In this document: positions 6,620-8,261 of the stretch, piece after piece
Position numbering within the stretch: the first letter of the stretch is position 1
How the letters are laid out: each line of letters opens with the position of its first letter
Source of the DNA: Bacillota bacterium
GTDB taxonomy: Bacteria > Bacillota > Limnochordia > JAAZLZ01
Length of the DNA stretch: 8,261 bases
Assembly (NCBI GenBank): GCA_012799075.1
Contig: JAAZLZ010000267.1
Location: 1-8,261, forward strand
Direction of reading: 5' to 3'
Notes under the pieces: model-generated
The model's database searches: none
What the model saw: only the letters and a program-made list of their open reading frames with translations
Told to the model about the DNA's origin: nothing
Made by a program: the position numbers and the translations under genes

Positions 6620-8020
6620 ATGAAGAAAGGTCGACCTCTCACCGTAGAGGAAGCGCTTAAGCTAACGAGAGGACAAATGATCGAGGCCCACAAGCAACAT
6701 GGCAACGGGGGCCTGGTTGGCATGATGGGCCTGCTCAACTTTGACAAGCAGTTTGTCCGAGCCCAAGGGATGAGGGTATGGGACGATGCAGGCAATGAGT
6801 ATCTGGACTTTTTAGGCGGATACGGCTCGGTGAACCTCGGCCACAACCCCCCTGAAATCGATGCCGCTTTGGAAAAGGCAAGGGACCTGCCCAACTTGAT
6901 GCAGGCTTCCTTGGGGACCATGGCGGGAGCCTTGGTCCAATCCCTCGCGGCCATTGCCCCAGGGGACCTGCAGCGTTCTTTTCTCTGCAACAGCGGCGCC
7001 GAAGCCGTTGAAGGAGCCCTCAAGCTGGCCCGGGCGGCCACCGGCAAGAAGAAGCTCATTTACTGCGAAGGGGGCTTTCATGGCAAAACCATGGGAGCTT
7101 TGTCCGTCACGGGGAGAGACAAGTACAAAGATCCCTTTAGGCCCCTGATACCGGAATGTGCAGCCGTTCCCTATGCCGACGCCGATGCCCTGGAAGATGA
7201 ACTCAAAAAGGGAGATGCGGCCTGCTTCATCGTTGAGCCCATCCAGGGCGAAGGGGGCGTTAATGTCCCCCCCAACGGGTATTTGCAGAAGGTTCGGGAG
7301 CTTTGCAGCCGGTATGAGACGCTGTTGATCCTCGATGAGATCCAAACGGGCATGGGCAGAACGGGCAAGATGTTTGCCTGTGAGCATGAGGATGTTGTCC
7401 CGGATATCATGATCATTTCCAAGTCCTTTGGCGGGGGCGTAGTTCCCTTCGGGGCCTTCATTACTACCGATTCCATTTGGAATGCCGCCTACGGCGGAAC
7501 GCAGAAGTGCCTGCTGCATACCTCCACCTTCGGGGGCAACACCAGGGCGGCAACCGCGGCTTTGGCAGCCATCCAATCGGCATTGGAACAGGATCTGCCC
7601 GGGAAGGCAGCCAGCCAGGGCCGCTACTTCATGGAGCAGCTGATGGATCTACATAAACGCCATCCTGTCATCCGGGAAATCCGGGGCAAGGGACTCCTCA
7701 TCGGGGTGGAATTCGAAGAGCTGAAGGAAGGCACCCTCGATAAGCTGACGGGAGGAGCCATTGGACGGCTGTCCCATGAGTACTTGGCCTCCCTGGTGGC
7801 GGGAGAGCTCCAGAATAAATATCGCATCATCACCGCGTATACCCTAAACAACCCCAACGTCATCCGCCTTGAGCCCCCCTTGATCGTGGGCAAGGAAGAA
7901 ATCGATCAGGTGGTCCAGGCCCTCGATGAAATCCTCAGCCGCAACAAGGGACTGTTGGGTCTGACCATGTCCACAGCCCGCAATTTCTTCAGCGGCCTGT
8001 TGGAGAAGCGAAAGGGTTGA
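6620..8020 (+). CDS. Class III PLP aminotransferase, putrescine aminotransferase-like
   Basis: This 466-residue enzyme has the fold-type I, class III aminotransferase layout. Phosphate-binding NSGAEA is at 124-129, Phe153-His154 stacks on the cofactor, and EPIQGEGG is at 206-213. Asp239 in LDEIQTGMGRTGK contacts the pyridine nitrogen. Lys268 in the IISKSFGGG segment is the Schiff-base lysine, and HTSTFGGN (300-307) supplies phosphate contacts. By memory the closest match is E. coli YgjG: LGG(Y/F)G, CNSGxExVE, GRTGKMFACEHE and TLNN-x(3)-IR(L/I)EPPL are shared. The likely reaction is putrescine + 2-oxoglutarate to 4-aminobutanal + glutamate, in the cytosol. Ornithine, acetylornithine or another omega-amino substrate is possible. 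It carries an insert near 366-390 and a C-terminal tail (about 443-466) relative to YgjG. It begins 105 bases after the exporter operon; no convincing promoter is seen in that gap. The function class is certain, the substrate is not. Confidence 0.9.
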   Translation: MKKGRPLTVEEALKLTRGQMIEAHKQHGNGGLVGMMGLLNFDKQFVRAQGMRVWDDAGNEYLDFLGGYGSVNLGHNPPEIDAALEKARDLPNLMQASLGTMAGALVQSLAAIAPGDLQRSFLCNSGAEAVEGALKLARAATGKKKLIYCEGGFHGKTMGALSVTGRDKYKDPFRPLIPECAAVPYADADALEDELKKGDAACFIVEPIQGEGGVNVPPNGYLQKVRELCSRYETLLILDEIQTGMGRTGKMFACEHEDVVPDIMIISKSFGGGVVPFGAFITTDSIWNAAYGGTQKCLLHTSTFGGNTRAATAALAAIQSALEQDLPGKAASQGRYFMEQLMDLHKRHPVIREIRGKGLLIGVEFEELKEGTLDKLTGGAIGRLSHEYLASLVAGELQNKYRIITAYTLNNPNVIRLEPPLIVGKEEIDQVVQALDEILSRNKGLLGLTMSTARNFFSGLLEKRKG

Positions 8021-8076
8021 GGTTGGTGTAATAATCCCTGCCTTCCAGCGTAGAATATGAATGACAGACCCAGCTG

Positions 8077-8082
8077 AGGAGG
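8077..8082 (+). promoter_or_regulatory. Ribosome binding site of the Hsp20 gene
   Basis: A perfect AGGAGG (within GAGGAGGT) lies 6 bases before ATG 8089 and fixes that start. The gap from the aminotransferase stop is 68 bases. A TAGAAT at 8051-8056 could be a -10 box but has no properly spaced -35 partner, and no CIRCE-type inverted repeat is present. Confidence 0.7.
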
Positions 8083-8088
8083 TAGGAC

Positions 8089-8261
8089 ATGTATCCCCTG
8101 GAAAACCTCGATAGGATACGTCATGAGATGTTTAACCGCTTCATGGAGCCCTTCCCCGTCCGCCAGATCGGGATGCTCCCCTCCCCCGGATGGACCTGGT
8201 GGCCTCCGGTGGATATCAGGGAAACGGACGGGGAAGTGATTGTCAGCGCGGAGCTGCCGGG
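8089..8261 (+). CDS. hsp20: Hsp20-family small heat shock protein, 5' part only
   Basis: The first 57 codons are visible before the right edge. The N-terminal arm (1-34) has the LDRIRHEMFNRF amphipathic pattern common in bacterial small heat shock proteins. The start of the alpha-crystallin domain follows: WWPPVDIRETDGEVIVSAELPG split as a tryptophan-rich lead (35-40), VDIRET (41-46) and VIVSAELP (50-57). The Pro-x-VDI-x-E and x-AELPG pattern is characteristic. These proteins are ATP-independent holdases that bind unfolding proteins in the cytosol as oligomers. The rest of the domain and the C-terminal IXI motif lie outside the window. It could be co-transcribed with the aminotransferase, but the 68-base gap leaves room for its own promoter. 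Confidence 0.88.
   Translation, partial: MYPLENLDRIRHEMFNRFMEPFPVRQIGMLPSPGWTWWPPVDIRETDGEVIVSAELP

Noticed and set aside
8023..8056. Promoter for the Hsp20 gene (TTGGTG with TAGAAT)
   Set aside because: The boxes are 22 bases apart, too far for a standard sigma-A promoter, and no CIRCE or other heat-shock operator is visible.
1..8261. CRISPR array, transposon, tRNA/rRNA or phage elements
   Set aside because: No regularly spaced direct repeats, transposase or integrase frames, terminal inverted repeats or cloverleaf-like sequences were seen on either strand.

Overview
The window looks like bacterial chromosome from a Bacillota-type organism (Clostridia/Limnochordia-like by inference). The support is strong AGGAGG ribosome sites, GTG/ATG starts, sigma-A-like promoters and tightly overlapping genes in moderately GC-rich DNA. 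The exact lineage cannot be fixed from the sequence alone.

Layout. The left fifth (1-1674) is one long minus-strand gene that runs off the left edge. Its 558 visible codons contain no stop. They encode a divergent protein of the PEP carboxykinase/HPr-kinase fold with an N-terminal half I do not recognise. A 634-base divergent intergenic region (1675-2308) follows. It holds a good minus-strand promoter for that gene, nested inverted repeats upstream of it, and a good plus-strand promoter followed immediately by a SlyA/MarR-like operator. About 350 bases in its middle hold nothing I recognise.

From 2309 to 6514 there is a compact three-gene plus-strand operon: a MarR-family regulator and the two subunits of a heterodimeric type IV ABC exporter. 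The genes overlap by 26 and 4 bases. The two ABC halves are asymmetric. The first carries Asp and Gln in place of the catalytic Walker B Glu and switch His; the second has those residues intact but a degenerate signature motif. Together they would form one active and one degenerate ATP site, as in TM287/288-type multidrug exporters. The simplest model is that the MarR protein represses its own operon from the operator just downstream of the promoter and is released by a ligand, perhaps a compound the pump exports.

After a 105-base gap comes a class III PLP aminotransferase most like putrescine aminotransferase (6620-8020). The first 57 codons of an Hsp20-family small heat shock protein (8089-right edge) follow. 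These two are same-strand neighbours but have no evident functional link to the exporter.

I see no mobile element, CRISPR array, tRNA or rRNA, and nothing that clearly amounts to a new system. The least ordinary items are the PEPCK-like gene and the operator and repeat structure of the intergenic region.
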